Shown: in pieces, positions 38,610 to 47,854 of the stretch | How positions within the stretch are numbered: position 1 is the stretch's first letter | Layout: every line of letters begins with the position of its first letter | Assembly: GCF_025836975.1 (NCBI RefSeq) | Contig: NZ_CP107548.1 | Span: forward strand, 1,364,001-1,428,000 | Reading direction: 5' to 3' | DNA length: 64,000 nucleotides | Source of the DNA: Pollutimonas sp. M17 | GTDB lineage: Bacteria; Pseudomonadota; Gammaproteobacteria; Burkholderiales; Burkholderiaceae_B | Program-made: the position numbers and the translations under genes | Notes under the pieces: model-generated | What the model saw: only the letters and a program-made list of their open reading frames with translations | The model's database searches: none | What the model was told of the DNA's origin: nothing

Positions 38610-38639
38610 CCGGATGCGTCGCGCAAGTGACGCATCCGG
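38610..38639 (+). other. Perfect 11-bp hairpin just before ugd
   Basis: CCGGATGCGTC / GACGCATCCGG with an 8-base loop, ending 15 bases before the ugd ATG. No T tract follows, so it is not a classic terminator. It might affect ugd translation, or be a repeat relic. Confidence 0.6.
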
Positions 38640-38654
38640 GCGTCACTAGAAGCC

Positions 38655-39980
38655 ATGAAAGTTACTGTGTTTGGCATTGGTTATGTCGGCTTGACCCAAG
38701 GCGCCGTGCTTGCCGAAGTCGGCCACGATGTGGTCTGCGTGGATATCGACGCCGACAAGGTCGAGCTGCTGAAACAGGGCCGCATCCCCATCTATGAGCG
38801 GGACTGGCCCATCTGGTCAAAGACAACCACGCTGCGGGTAGGCTGAATTTCACTACGGATGCCGCTGCGGGCGTCACGCACGGCGAAGTGCAGTTCATAG
38901 CTGTAGGCACCCCACGATGAGGACGGTTCGGCCGATTTGCGATATGTGTTGGAGGTGGCGCAAACCATTGCCCTGCACATGGAGCGCCGCCAGATCGTCA
39001 TTGACAAATCCACCGTGCCGGTGGGAACGGCCGACAAGGTTGCCGTTCGCATGGCCCAGATGCTGGGCCAGCGCGGCCGAGCCGACCTGGATTTCGATGT
39101 GGTATCCAATCCCGAATTCCTTAAAGAGGGCTCCGCAGTCGGGGATTGCGTGCGGCCGGACCGCATAATCGTGGGCACCGACAGCAAGATTGCGGAAGAG
39201 ATCATTCGCGAACTCTACGCACCCTTCAACCGAAACCACGAAAAAATGATCGTGATGGACGTGCGCAGCGCGGAGCTGACCAAATACGCGGCCAACTGCA
39301 TGCTGGCCACCAAAATTAGTTTCATGAACGAAATGGCCAATTTGGCCGAGAAACTGGGCGCCGACATTGAGATGGTGCGCCTGGGTATCGGATCCGACCC
39401 CCGTATCGGATATGACTTCATCTATGCCGGCGCCGGTTATGGCGGCTCGTGCTTTCCCAAAGACATACAGGCGCTGATACGCGCTGCCGAGGGCATAGCG
39501 TTCGATCCAAAGATACTCAAGGCGGTCGAGCAGCGCAATGACGAGCAGAAAACCGTTTTGTTCAACAAAATCCATCGGCATTTCAATGGCGAACTGCACG
39601 GCAAGACCATAGCCCTATGGGGGTTAAGCTTCAAACCCAATACCAACGACATGCGCGAAGCGCCCAGCCGGGTGCTGATGGAAGCCCTGTGGGAAGCCGG
39701 CGCCAACGTGCAGGCCTACGATCCCGAGGCCATGGATGAGGCCCAGCGGCTGTACGGAACACGGGAGGAGCTAAGCTTGTGCGGCACGAAGGAAGCCGCC
39801 CTGAAAGGGGCGGATGCGCTGGCGATCATGACGGACTGGCAGGCATTCAAGGCGCCGGATTTCGATCACATCAAGAAGTGGCTGAAACAGCCCGTGATAT
39901 TCGACGGCCGGAATCTGTACGACCCTATGCGGATGGAGCGGCGCGGTGTTGCTTATTACTCGATAGGGCGGGGGCTATAG
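38655..39980 (+). pseudogene. ugd: UDP-glucose 6-dehydrogenase with two compensating frameshifts
   Basis: The start ([20 protein letters not shown]) and the long 3' part (with the catalytic Cys in [10 protein letters not shown]) are in one frame, but about 38800-38914 is shifted. Near 38799 one C is missing: GAGCGGGA instead of GAGCCGGGA, turning EPGL into ERDW. At 38912-38916 two bases are missing: CCA-C-GAT where GTPPDEDG needs two codons. Between the points the other frame reads [20 protein letters not shown]. The net loss is one codon. Without repair the product stops at residue 63. Either a recent pseudogene or sequence error at C-runs. The enzyme would make UDP-glucuronate. Confidence 0.88.
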
Positions 39981-40494
39981 ACTGCGACATATTTCCCTGG
40001 AAGGGGATAAAACTTGCTCAACCGCCTTGCCCACACAAATACGGATACTCCCCAATCAGTGCCTGGAAAAATGCTTTACCAGACGTCCGTCCGATATCAA
40101 TGCTTTGATTTGTCTGAATGGATTTTGTCTGGGAAATAAAAGACATAGCCGGCAACAGCCATGAAGGCAGCAAACAGGCCACCGGTAGCCAGAATAAATG
40201 CAGTGCATTGTTGTTAGTCCTTATCAATACGTCTGTGGCCTGCTCAGCAGGCAGGGCTGGCTTATATGGGCGATGCCAAGTCGCATTTGAAACTGTCCGC
40301 CGTATATGGGCGGAACGTATAGGTCAACTCAGAACCTGATTGCGCGACGCCTTGCGCGAAGGCAAGGTGTCAGCCGCTGACGGCCAGCCGATTCAAGAAG
40401 TCCTTGTAGTTGGCGTTAAATAGAGCGGTGGGAAGCGGTTCAGGGCCAGCAAGCCAGCAGTTTGTAACAAGCAAGAAATTTCCGTAGCCAACCC
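39981..40494. other. Non-coding stretch between ugd and the fliC promoter
   Basis: About 500 bases of mixed composition. The open frames here (for example 40018-40227 and 40370-40582 on the minus strand) have no recognisable domain, poor start signals and unlike codon use. I see no gene and no transposon end. It may be degraded sequence. Confidence 0.5.
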
Positions 40495-40521
40495 TAAACC
40501 TCTTCGAGCCCTTGCCGTAAA
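40495..40521 (+). promoter_or_regulatory. Sigma-28 promoter of fliC
   Basis: TAAA (40495-40498), 15 bases, GCCGTAAA (40514-40521). The -10 is the same as in the flgM promoter. Transcription from about 40528 gives an untranslated leader of some 120 bases before fliC. Confidence 0.85.
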
Positions 40522-40650
40522 CCAGCATGTACAGGAAATACATGGGCCTGCCCAACACCCCGGTGAAGGGCCAGGATTCCACCCGAAGGGGCTTTCCTGG
40601 TTAACCGGCAGTAACAAGCCGCTGCCTTTTCTCTACAGGAGCATTCCAAA

Positions 40651-42183
40651 ATGTCCGTAATCAACACCAACTACTTGGCTCTGGTTTCGCAGAATAACCT
40701 GACCAAGTCGCAGAACGCCCTGGGCTCCGCCATCGAGCGTCTGTCCTCCGGCCTGCGCATCAACAGCGCCAAAGACGACGCTGCCGGCCAAGCCATCGCC
40801 AACCGCTTCACGGCCAACATCAAGGGTCTGACCCAGGCTTCGCGCAACGCCAACGATGGTATCTCGATCGCTCAGACGACCGAAGGCGCGCTGAACGAAA
40901 TCAACAATAACCTGCAGCGCATCCGCGAACTGTCGGTGCAGGCCGCCACCGGCTCGAACTCCCCAAGCGACCTGAAGTCGATTCAGGACGAAGTCCAGCA
41001 GCGTCTGGAGGAAATCGACCGCGTATCGAAGCAAACGCAATTCAACAGCGTGCAAGTGTTGGCCAAGGACAATACCCTGACCATTCAGGTTGGCGCACAC
41101 GACAGCGAAACCATCAGCATCAACCTGAAGGCAATCACTTCGGATACGCTGGGCCTGGGCAAGCTGGATCTGCAGAACCAGGTGGTCAGCAAGGATGATC
41201 TGGGTGAAAGTAACTTCACCACGGTCACAACGGCCAAGGGTGCTGTTGACGCTAAGTGGACAGCATTCACCCCCACCACTACGGGTGCTGCGACCTACAC
41301 GCTGGAAGTCGGTACGGACAACAAGCTGTATGCCACGGATGGTACGACTGCCTACAACGCTACTTATGACGCGGATGACGACAAGATCATACTTGGCACG
41401 ACTGTCGCTACGAACTCTTATACAGAGGCAGCAGGTGCCACTGAATTTGACAACGGCGCCGGCGGCGTGGTTTCCTTGGCTGATGTGGATGCTAGCAAGA
41501 TTGATACAACGCCTCCTGGTGTTGAGGATGTTTATCAGGTCAACCAGTCTACTGGTGCTACCACGTATTATGTCAAGGGCGACGATGGTAATTACTATGA
41601 TGCCACGCTTGACGCTGACACCGGCGACCTTGAAATTGACCTTGCCACTGGCTCTACGGTTGCCCCGTCGGGCGCATCCGCCGGTGTAACGGTCAGCGCC
41701 GAGCAAGTGCTGACGCAACTGGCGCAGCCTGGCGTCGACGTTGATCTCAGCGATCTGGACCTGGGTGGCGGCACGAATTCGCTCGTTCAGCACAAGAACG
41801 GCAATTACTACGTCCAGAACGTCAATGACGGCGTGACAACGTACTACGCAGCTTCCGCTCCGGATGCAACGACGGGCAAGGTGACTGTAGGCGCTGATGC
41901 TGAAGTCGTGATTGATCCCTTGAGTGCAATCGATACCGCCCTGGCGCAAGTTGACTCCCTGCGCTCCGAACTGGGTGCGATTCAGAACCGCTTCCAATCG
42001 ACGATCGCCAACCTGGCCAATACGGTCAACAACCTGTCCGCAGCCCGCTCGCGCATCGAAGACGCCGACTACGCCGTCGAAGTCTCCAACATGACGCGCG
42101 CGCAGATCCTGCAGCAGGCCGGCACCTCGGTTCTGGCGCAAGCCAACCAGGTTCCGCAAACCGTCCTGTCGCTGCTGCGTTAA
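40651..42183 (+). CDS. fliC: FliC, flagellin
   Basis: A 510-residue filament subunit. The N-terminal 170 residues (MSVINTNYLALVSQNNLTKS; IERLSSGLRINSAKDDAAGQ; FTANIKGLTQASRNANDGIS) and the C-terminal 85 (IEDADYAVEVSNMTRAQILQ; ending VPQTVLSLLR) are the conserved D0/D1 domains. The middle (about 185-425) is Thr/Asp/Gly-rich, less GC-rich, and repetitive in character; this is the exposed D2/D3 part, with many Ser/Thr available for O-glycosylation. Start follows CTACAGGAGCATTCC. A bidirectional terminator follows. Confidence 0.97.
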   Translation: MSVINTNYLALVSQNNLTKSQNALGSAIERLSSGLRINSAKDDAAGQAIANRFTANIKGLTQASRNANDGISIAQTTEGALNEINNNLQRIRELSVQAATGSNSPSDLKSIQDEVQQRLEEIDRVSKQTQFNSVQVLAKDNTLTIQVGAHDSETISINLKAITSDTLGLGKLDLQNQVVSKDDLGESNFTTVTTAKGAVDAKWTAFTPTTTGAATYTLEVGTDNKLYATDGTTAYNATYDADDDKIILGTTVATNSYTEAAGATEFDNGAGGVVSLADVDASKIDTTPPGVEDVYQVNQSTGATTYYVKGDDGNYYDATLDADTGDLEIDLATGSTVAPSGASAGVTVSAEQVLTQLAQPGVDVDLSDLDLGGGTNSLVQHKNGNYYVQNVNDGVTTYYAASAPDATTGKVTVGADAEVVIDPLSAIDTALAQVDSLRSELGAIQNRFQSTIANLANTVNNLSAARSRIEDADYAVEVSNMTRAQILQQAGTSVLAQANQVPQTVLSLLR

Positions 42184-42285
42184 TTCGTAACATGATGGGA
42201 ACGACTCCAGCCGGTTCGGACTTCCGTTGAACGGTATCTGAAACAGTTGGAGTAACAGGCGGACATGATTGTCCTCCTGGAAAAA

Positions 42286-42323
42286 AAACAGCCCCATTGG
42301 CAGAAATGCCAATGGGGCTGTTT
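42286..42323 (+). terminator. Bidirectional terminator between fliC and the methyltransferase gene
   Basis: Perfect 17-bp stem (arms 42286-42302 and 42307-42323) around a GAAA loop. An A-tract precedes it and T residues follow, so it can stop both fliC and the convergent gene. Confidence 0.93.
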
Positions 42324-42334
42324 GACGTTTTACT

Positions 42335-43984
42335 CTATTGCAGCAGACCTTGTCGTTGCAGCAGGTCCAGCAATCGCCCAATGATACGGTCGGCAACGGT
42401 ATCCAGATTGCGTTGGCCCTTCAAGAATTTTCCGCTGATGTCAGGTACTGTGCCACGCGCCAGGGCGTCACGTAGCAGAGCGGCCAACTGTTTGCGGCTA
42501 TTATTGCCATTGATATGGCGCAGAGCAAAGACCTCGGCATCCTTCAGCCGTAGGTTGATATTGTCGTGCCACAGATTGAAATTGCCGATTCCAAAGGTGG
42601 TGTTCCGTCTTTGCTGGAATATATATTCAAAGCCCGGAATCAGGGCAGGCGCGGTTGAGGTTGGAACCATTGCTTTATCGTAAGGCGATGGCTCCAGCGT
42701 GAAACGCAGATTGTTCAGGCGAAACAGATGCTGCAGGACATCCAGTACGGTTTTTTGTGCCGCAGCCGCATCGCTGTGCACAGGTTGCAGCGCCTGCTTG
42801 ACGCGCTCTGCTAAGGTGACTATGTCCAGGCTCATTGGCCAGGCTGCGGACAATGCGCCCATTACGGCAATCATGTTGGTGTCATTCGTGTACAGGTATT
42901 GGTTTTTATTGTTGCGGAATGCCCGTTTGTCTTGCGGGCCATTGGGCTCCGGCTTGCTCTCTGCAAAGTGGCCGGCCCAACGCAAATCGGCCAGACGGCT
43001 CATGTCTGGATCGGTCGGGATTTGTTCGGCGCGTGCCTTGTGCGTTATCAGGCTCTTGCGAAAGTTGCGGCCAACAGCAAAATCAAGGTATTGGTGTCGA
43101 AGTTCGCGAGGCTGGCCCATGGCTACCAGGCTATGGTGCAACTGCACATTCTGGCCATAGCTGACAGCCATGTCCATATAGGGATCTGAATCCCCTACAT
43201 GGGTCAAGCCGTATTGATCCGCCTGATTGATGAATTCCAGAAGGTAGCAGGGGTTGTTGAATATTTCCAGATATTCATGAGCGATGTAATAGTCGGAGTG
43301 GTTGCGCAGTTGCGCAACTGCGTTCCGCAATGATGGTGCCAGCGGATTGTTGCTGGATATGCCCTCGGACAGCAGATTCAAGACCGTCTTTGCGCTGGCG
43401 AGCTTGTCCTCATCGGACTGTGCGCTGTGGCTGTGCAGCAGCATGGCATCACGAACGATATCGCCCGCTTTCCATCCGGGGTAGGTGTTGTAGCTGACGT
43501 ATCCCATGCCGATGGGAGAAAGATTCTGACTCAGGATGCGCAATATGGCTTCGCGGACTTCCGGCGGCACCCAGCTAAATACGCCATGCGCAATAATGTA
43601 GTCAAACTGGCCGAACTCGGGAGAGATGTCGGTAAGACTCATGGCATGCAGGTGCAGGTTGCTTAGCCCCAGCGCTTTGACGGTCAACTGACCTTGTGCG
43701 ATCTGAACGGAAGACAAATCAACACCCACGACATGGGCGTTCGGGTAGGCTGTTGCGAAAGGCAGAAGATTCCCGCCGCCCGCGCACCCCAGTTCCAACA
43801 CGCGCGCGGTTTCCAGGGGTACGGAATCAAGCCCCCAGAGGTGCGCCGCCGTTCGCAAGTGGCCTGGCGAGGTGAACGGGAAGGCGTTCGAGGTATAGAT
43901 CTGATTGTCGTAGGTTTCGGTGATTGCCTGATTCGCCTGTTGAACGGCAGCATCAGGACTGATGGGGGTAGAGGGGGTGGTCAA
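42335..43984 (-). CDS. Class I methyltransferase with methyltransferase-regulatory domain
   Basis: A 549-residue protein. Residues 35-180 are a Rossmann SAM-binding domain: motif I VLELGCAGGGN (62-72) and an acidic Asp89 (VVGVDLS) that would hold the SAM ribose. Residues about 220-310 match the methyltransferase-regulatory domain type (PF10119-like: NNPCYLLEFINQADQYGLTH VGD). The C-terminal 200 residues are helical and unknown. The substrate is unknown; beside fliC and glycan genes, flagellin or its glycan is likely. It is a paralogue of the N-terminal half of the 44317 protein. Confidence 0.82.
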   Translation of the reverse strand: MTTPSTPISPDAAVQQANQAITETYDNQIYTSNAFPFTSPGHLRTAAHLWGLDSVPLETARVLELGCAGGGNLLPFATAYPNAHVVGVDLSSVQIAQGQLTVKALGLSNLHLHAMSLTDISPEFGQFDYIIAHGVFSWVPPEVREAILRILSQNLSPIGMGYVSYNTYPGWKAGDIVRDAMLLHSHSAQSDEDKLASAKTVLNLLSEGISSNNPLAPSLRNAVAQLRNHSDYYIAHEYLEIFNNPCYLLEFINQADQYGLTHVGDSDPYMDMAVSYGQNVQLHHSLVAMGQPRELRHQYLDFAVGRNFRKSLITHKARAEQIPTDPDMSRLADLRWAGHFAESKPEPNGPQDKRAFRNNKNQYLYTNDTNMIAVMGALSAAWPMSLDIVTLAERVKQALQPVHSDAAAAQKTVLDVLQHLFRLNNLRFTLEPSPYDKAMVPTSTAPALIPGFEYIFQQRRNTTFGIGNFNLWHDNINLRLKDAEVFALRHINGNNSRKQLAALLRDALARGTVPDISGKFLKGQRNLDTVADRIIGRLLDLLQRQGLLQ

Positions 43985-44316
43985 CTGGGTCTCCTGGGGC
44001 GGGCAGGGTGGTCTGCATGATGCGCGGGGGGCAAAAGAGACGGTCCTGCCGGGGTTTAAGGATACCGTTTTTTTTGCTTTTAAATACAGGGAACAGGGGG
44101 TGTTTGTCGTTCAAAATTCATGCTTGAACTGATGGGGGAATTGGGGGCTTGACGCGCCCTGGCTGAGTTAAACTAGGGGGCGCAGGGTTGGGTTTCGTAG
44201 CTTTGGCATGATTCCGTCACTGCATATGGCGTGGCATGTGTTCATGCATGAAATGGCAGGCCTTCGATTGCCAAAAATAATTTACTCCTGCAGTTTCATC
44301 ATTAATGTGAATCACC
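43985..44316. promoter_or_regulatory. Divergent intergenic region in the glycosylation island
   Basis: 332 bases between two divergently transcribed paralogues. TTGACG is seen at about 44149, but with poor -10 spacing; no sigma-28 motif. I see no gene here. Confidence 0.35.
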
Positions 44317-47300
44317 ATGCAGAACAAGCCTATCTTTATTTGTCCCGGGTCTGGATCAAAAACAGATCACTATTCACATTTGCTTCCAGTGTCTCCGGTC
44401 TGGATGCTGCCTCGCCTTAGGGCGGCCGCGTATCTCTATGGAATGCCAACGACATTGCCAGATACTGCGCGCATCCTGGATATCGGTTGCGGAAAAGGAG
44501 ATCTGGTGTTGCTGCTTGCGCAGCACTATCCCAAGGCAGAGGTGGTGGGCTTGTGCAATACACGCAAAGATTGGGAGCAGGCGTCGGCATGCTGGCAGTT
44601 TGGAAGACCGGAAAATGCGCGTTTTCTTTTATTGGAGCAGCAAGGCGCCCTGAATGAAATCGGAAGTTTCGATTATATATTCTTGCGCAATCAATATGGT
44701 TTTTTGGATGGCACGGGACGGCAGGCAATTCTAGGTTTCATTCATTCTCTGCTGAATCCAGAAGGACTGGCGTGCGTGGATTATCCGGTATATCCGGGCG
44801 CAAAAGCCTTTGAAATCATTCGCGATAGCGTGTTGATGAATCTGCCGGATGGGCCGGAAGAGCAGATGGTCGGGGCTGCGCAGGCCAGTCTTTCCATGTT
44901 CACCGAAGGTGGCGCCGATCATGCGGGGGCCCTCGCCTTGCAGCAGGAGGCGGTATCGTTCCAGCAAGGCTTGAAAGAGTTTGGGCTCAAGACGGTTCTG
45001 AGCGTTGAGGAATCCCCTTGTTACCTGGTGGAGTTTTCCGGATCGGTCTCCGAGTCCGGGCTGGCGTGTGTTGGCGATGCGGAGCCTCGAAAGGATCTGG
45101 GTCAGGCCTATGGCCAGAATGTAGCATTGGTGAACAAGACGCTGACATTGGGGCGGCCAGAACTGATGCGCATGCAGTTTCTGGATTTTTCCACCAACCG
45201 GAGACGACGCCATGCTTTGCTTGCGCATAGTGATCGGGCGCATGGCCTGCCACTGTCTCCGCGCCTGGATCGCTTAAGGGATTTGCACTGGGCCAGCCCT
45301 TTTCAGCGGCAGGGAAATGGCGAATCCTCGGACGGCAGAGTCGTTTATATCAGTGTCAGCGGCCAGATGCTGCAGGCGATTCGACCTATGATGGTCGCAT
45401 TGCTGGATATTCTGTCGAATCAGTGGCCTGCGTCATTGTCGTTCGAGGAAATCCTGACAGATCCAGCCATTCACGCCGCCAGGCTGGATAAATCAAAAGA
45501 GTCACCAGAGGATGAGCTGCTGCATTGTCTGCAGCAGTGTTTCCTGCAGGACATGCTGCATTTTTCCTATGGAAGTGCACCCTACGATCATGTGGATGGA
45601 CAGGGATTCAATTTACTGCCAAATTTCATTCAGGCCGTTCGCGCCAATGAAGACAGATTTCCTGCCGGTGGGCAGAACCCCCTAAGGATAGAACACTATA
45701 ATTTATTCGGCAGCAGGATCTATTCGCAATGGACAGAGGCCGGGTGGGATTCGGTTCGGTTGCTCATGGCTCGGGGCCTGGAAATGCAACCCAACCTTCA
45801 TCACGATGATGGAACGTCCCAAAAGCCGTTCCCGATTCGTCTGCTGCAGCATTTGGAAGGCCTGGGTGCGCTACAGGTTGATGCCGAAATGCGCCATCAA
45901 TGGCTGAAGCATATGCTGGAACTGACAACGTATCAGGGCCGCTACTGGGTTCCGTTCTTGACATCCGTCCTGGTGCGGGGGCGTATGCCGGGCAGCGCAG
46001 AGGGGAATCTTGATTGGGAGCCGCGTTTCAGTCAGGGGGCGGCCTTGCCGCCGCAGGCTGTTTCTGCCGTGGGCCGCGTAAAAGACCTGCTGGCCAAGAA
46101 TAATTATGGGCAAGCGCAGCAACAGACGGAAAATTTGTTATCGCGCTATCCCGACCTGTTGTCGCTGAAATATGCTTTGGTCAAGACGCTGCTGCATTAC
46201 GGCAAGGTCAAGGAAGCCGTGCCCCACTTGCCCGGCATGCTGGAAGAAGCAGGAAAAAACAATGTTGACGTCTGGCTTCTGACGACGCACGTATTGTTTG
46301 CCCTGGAGCATTATCCTGGCGCCCTGATGGCTGCACATCGCGTCAGCGCAATGCAGCCAGGCAATTTGGAAGCCATCCGAATGATAGCCAGCGCCTTCAT
46401 GAAGATGTTCCGGCACGTGGAGGGGGTTCGGTATTATCGCCGTTTGCTTGAATATGCGCCGGACTTGATTGCATCGCATACCAACCTGTCCTATGCCTTG
46501 TGTGAATTTGGATCGCCGGACGAGGCAGTGGATGTCATGCTACCTTGTTTTGAAAAACACCCAGAGGATTTTAGGATTTACTTCAATCTTTTGTATTCGG
46601 TAAATTATTCTGTTGACAGAAGTGCGGAAGAAATATTTGCTTTTTATAAAAAATTTGACCAAGCTGCATTGCTTGCATATCGTTCTTCCTGGAAGCCCCA
46701 TAAAAACAGAAAACGCTGGAATCGAAAACTGAAGGTTGCCTATGTGTCGGGCGACTTCTGGGCGCACGCGGTTGTGAGGTTTGTGGAGCTTTTGTTTCGG
46801 AATCATGACCGTTCCGCGTTCGAGTTTACTGCTTATGCAAATCATATAAAAGAAGATCATGTAACCGAGCGTCTGAAGGGATATTTTGACCGATGGGTTT
46901 CAGTGATCGGCATGAGCGATGCCGAAATGGCTGATCGCATCCGCAGCGATGAAATCGATATACTGGTTGATCTTTCAGGGCATACCGGAAACAATCGTTT
47001 GCCTGTTTTTGCACGGAAGCCTGCGCCAGTTTCTGTAAGCTGGCTTGGTTTTGTTTATACGACAGGCCTTTCGGCCATTGATTATTTTCTGACCGATGGT
47101 GATATGGCGCCTCAAGGCTCGGATCATCTGTTTTCTGAAAAACCGTGGCGTTTGCCCGGCAGTAACTATGTGTTCGATTTTGCTTTTAATGCGGTAGGCG
47201 AAGTCAATGATCTGCCGGCGCTGTCAAGTGGTTTCGTGACATTTGGAAGCCTCACCCGTTCTATTCGAGTCAACCGCAATGTGATAAAAACCTGGGCCAG

Positions 47301-47814
47301 GATCTTGCATTCCGTGCCGAACTCACGCCTTCTGCTTAATAGCTCTAGCTATGCAAGCGAAGAATGCAGAAATATTCTAAGGCAGAGTTTTTCTCAGCAT
47401 GGCATAGATCCCGAGCGCTTGCTGCTTGGCTACACTAGTCCCCCCTGGGACCTTTTCCGCACAGTGGATATTGCGTTAGATTGCTTTCCCCACAATTCAG
47501 GCACGACATTGTTTGATGGGCTTGGCTTGGGTATTCCCTACATCACCCTGGCTGGCCGTCCCAGCGTGGGTCGGCTTGGCGCCTCTATTCTTCGCGGGCT
47601 TGGGAGGCCGGAATGGATCGCTCATAGCGAAGATGAGTACGTGGACAAGGCAGTGGCACTTGCCAGCGATTTGCCCGCCCTGGCCCAGATTCGCGCAGGC
47701 ATGCGCGATGAGATCGAGCGCAGTGAACTGGCAGACGGTGCTGCGTTTTCGCGTAAGGTGGAAAATGCTTATCGGGAAATGTTCCGGCTATGGTGCGAGC
47801 AAGGCGAGCAATGA
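44317..47814 (+). CDS. Methyltransferase-TPR-GT41 (OGT/SPINDLY-like) fusion, probable flagellin glycosyltransferase
   Basis: A 1165-residue protein. Residues 1-570 parallel the whole 42335 methyltransferase (for example AYGQNVALVNKTLTLGRPEL against SYGQNVQLHHSLVAMGQPRE). Motif I (ILDIGCGKGD, 53-62) is intact but the usual acid after beta-2 is Cys80 (VVGLCNT). About 600-780 are TPR-like helices. About 800-1155 is a GT41 catalytic domain: VAYVSGDFWAH (with the family His), DILVDLSGHTGNNRLPVFAR, PAPVSVSWLGFVYTTGLSAI, and DIALDCFPHNSGTTLFDGLG. The lysine usual in GT41 (NxxYKI) is Arg here. Beside fliC it probably O-glycosylates flagellin. Confidence 0.85.
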   Translation: MQNKPIFICPGSGSKTDHYSHLLPVSPVWMLPRLRAAAYLYGMPTTLPDTARILDIGCGKGDLVLLLAQHYPKAEVVGLCNTRKDWEQASACWQFGRPENARFLLLEQQGALNEIGSFDYIFLRNQYGFLDGTGRQAILGFIHSLLNPEGLACVDYPVYPGAKAFEIIRDSVLMNLPDGPEEQMVGAAQASLSMFTEGGADHAGALALQQEAVSFQQGLKEFGLKTVLSVEESPCYLVEFSGSVSESGLACVGDAEPRKDLGQAYGQNVALVNKTLTLGRPELMRMQFLDFSTNRRRRHALLAHSDRAHGLPLSPRLDRLRDLHWASPFQRQGNGESSDGRVVYISVSGQMLQAIRPMMVALLDILSNQWPASLSFEEILTDPAIHAARLDKSKESPEDELLHCLQQCFLQDMLHFSYGSAPYDHVDGQGFNLLPNFIQAVRANEDRFPAGGQNPLRIEHYNLFGSRIYSQWTEAGWDSVRLLMARGLEMQPNLHHDDGTSQKPFPIRLLQHLEGLGALQVDAEMRHQWLKHMLELTTYQGRYWVPFLTSVLVRGRMPGSAEGNLDWEPRFSQGAALPPQAVSAVGRVKDLLAKNNYGQAQQQTENLLSRYPDLLSLKYALVKTLLHYGKVKEAVPHLPGMLEEAGKNNVDVWLLTTHVLFALEHYPGALMAAHRVSAMQPGNLEAIRMIASAFMKMFRHVEGVRYYRRLLEYAPDLIASHTNLSYALCEFGSPDEAVDVMLPCFEKHPEDFRIYFNLLYSVNYSVDRSAEEIFAFYKKFDQAALLAYRSSWKPHKNRKRWNRKLKVAYVSGDFWAHAVVRFVELLFRNHDRSAFEFTAYANHIKEDHVTERLKGYFDRWVSVIGMSDAEMADRIRSDEIDILVDLSGHTGNNRLPVFARKPAPVSVSWLGFVYTTGLSAIDYFLTDGDMAPQGSDHLFSEKPWRLPGSNYVFDFAFNAVGEVNDLPALSSGFVTFGSLTRSIRVNRNVIKTWARILHSVPNSRLLLNSSSYASEECRNILRQSFSQHGIDPERLLLGYTSPPWDLFRTVDIALDCFPHNSGTTLFDGLGLGIPYITLAGRPSVGRLGASILRGLGRPEWIAHSEDEYVDKAVALASDLPALAQIRAGMRDEIERSELADGAAFSRKVENAYREMFRLWCEQGEQ

Positions 47815-47854
47815 ACCGATATTTTGAGTCTGGTGATATGCGCGGTGTGGACGG

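Noticed and set aside
40370-40582. A 70-codon minus-strand frame upstream of fliC
   Set aside because: It overlaps the sigma-28 promoter of fliC, has no ribosome-binding site and no recognised domain.
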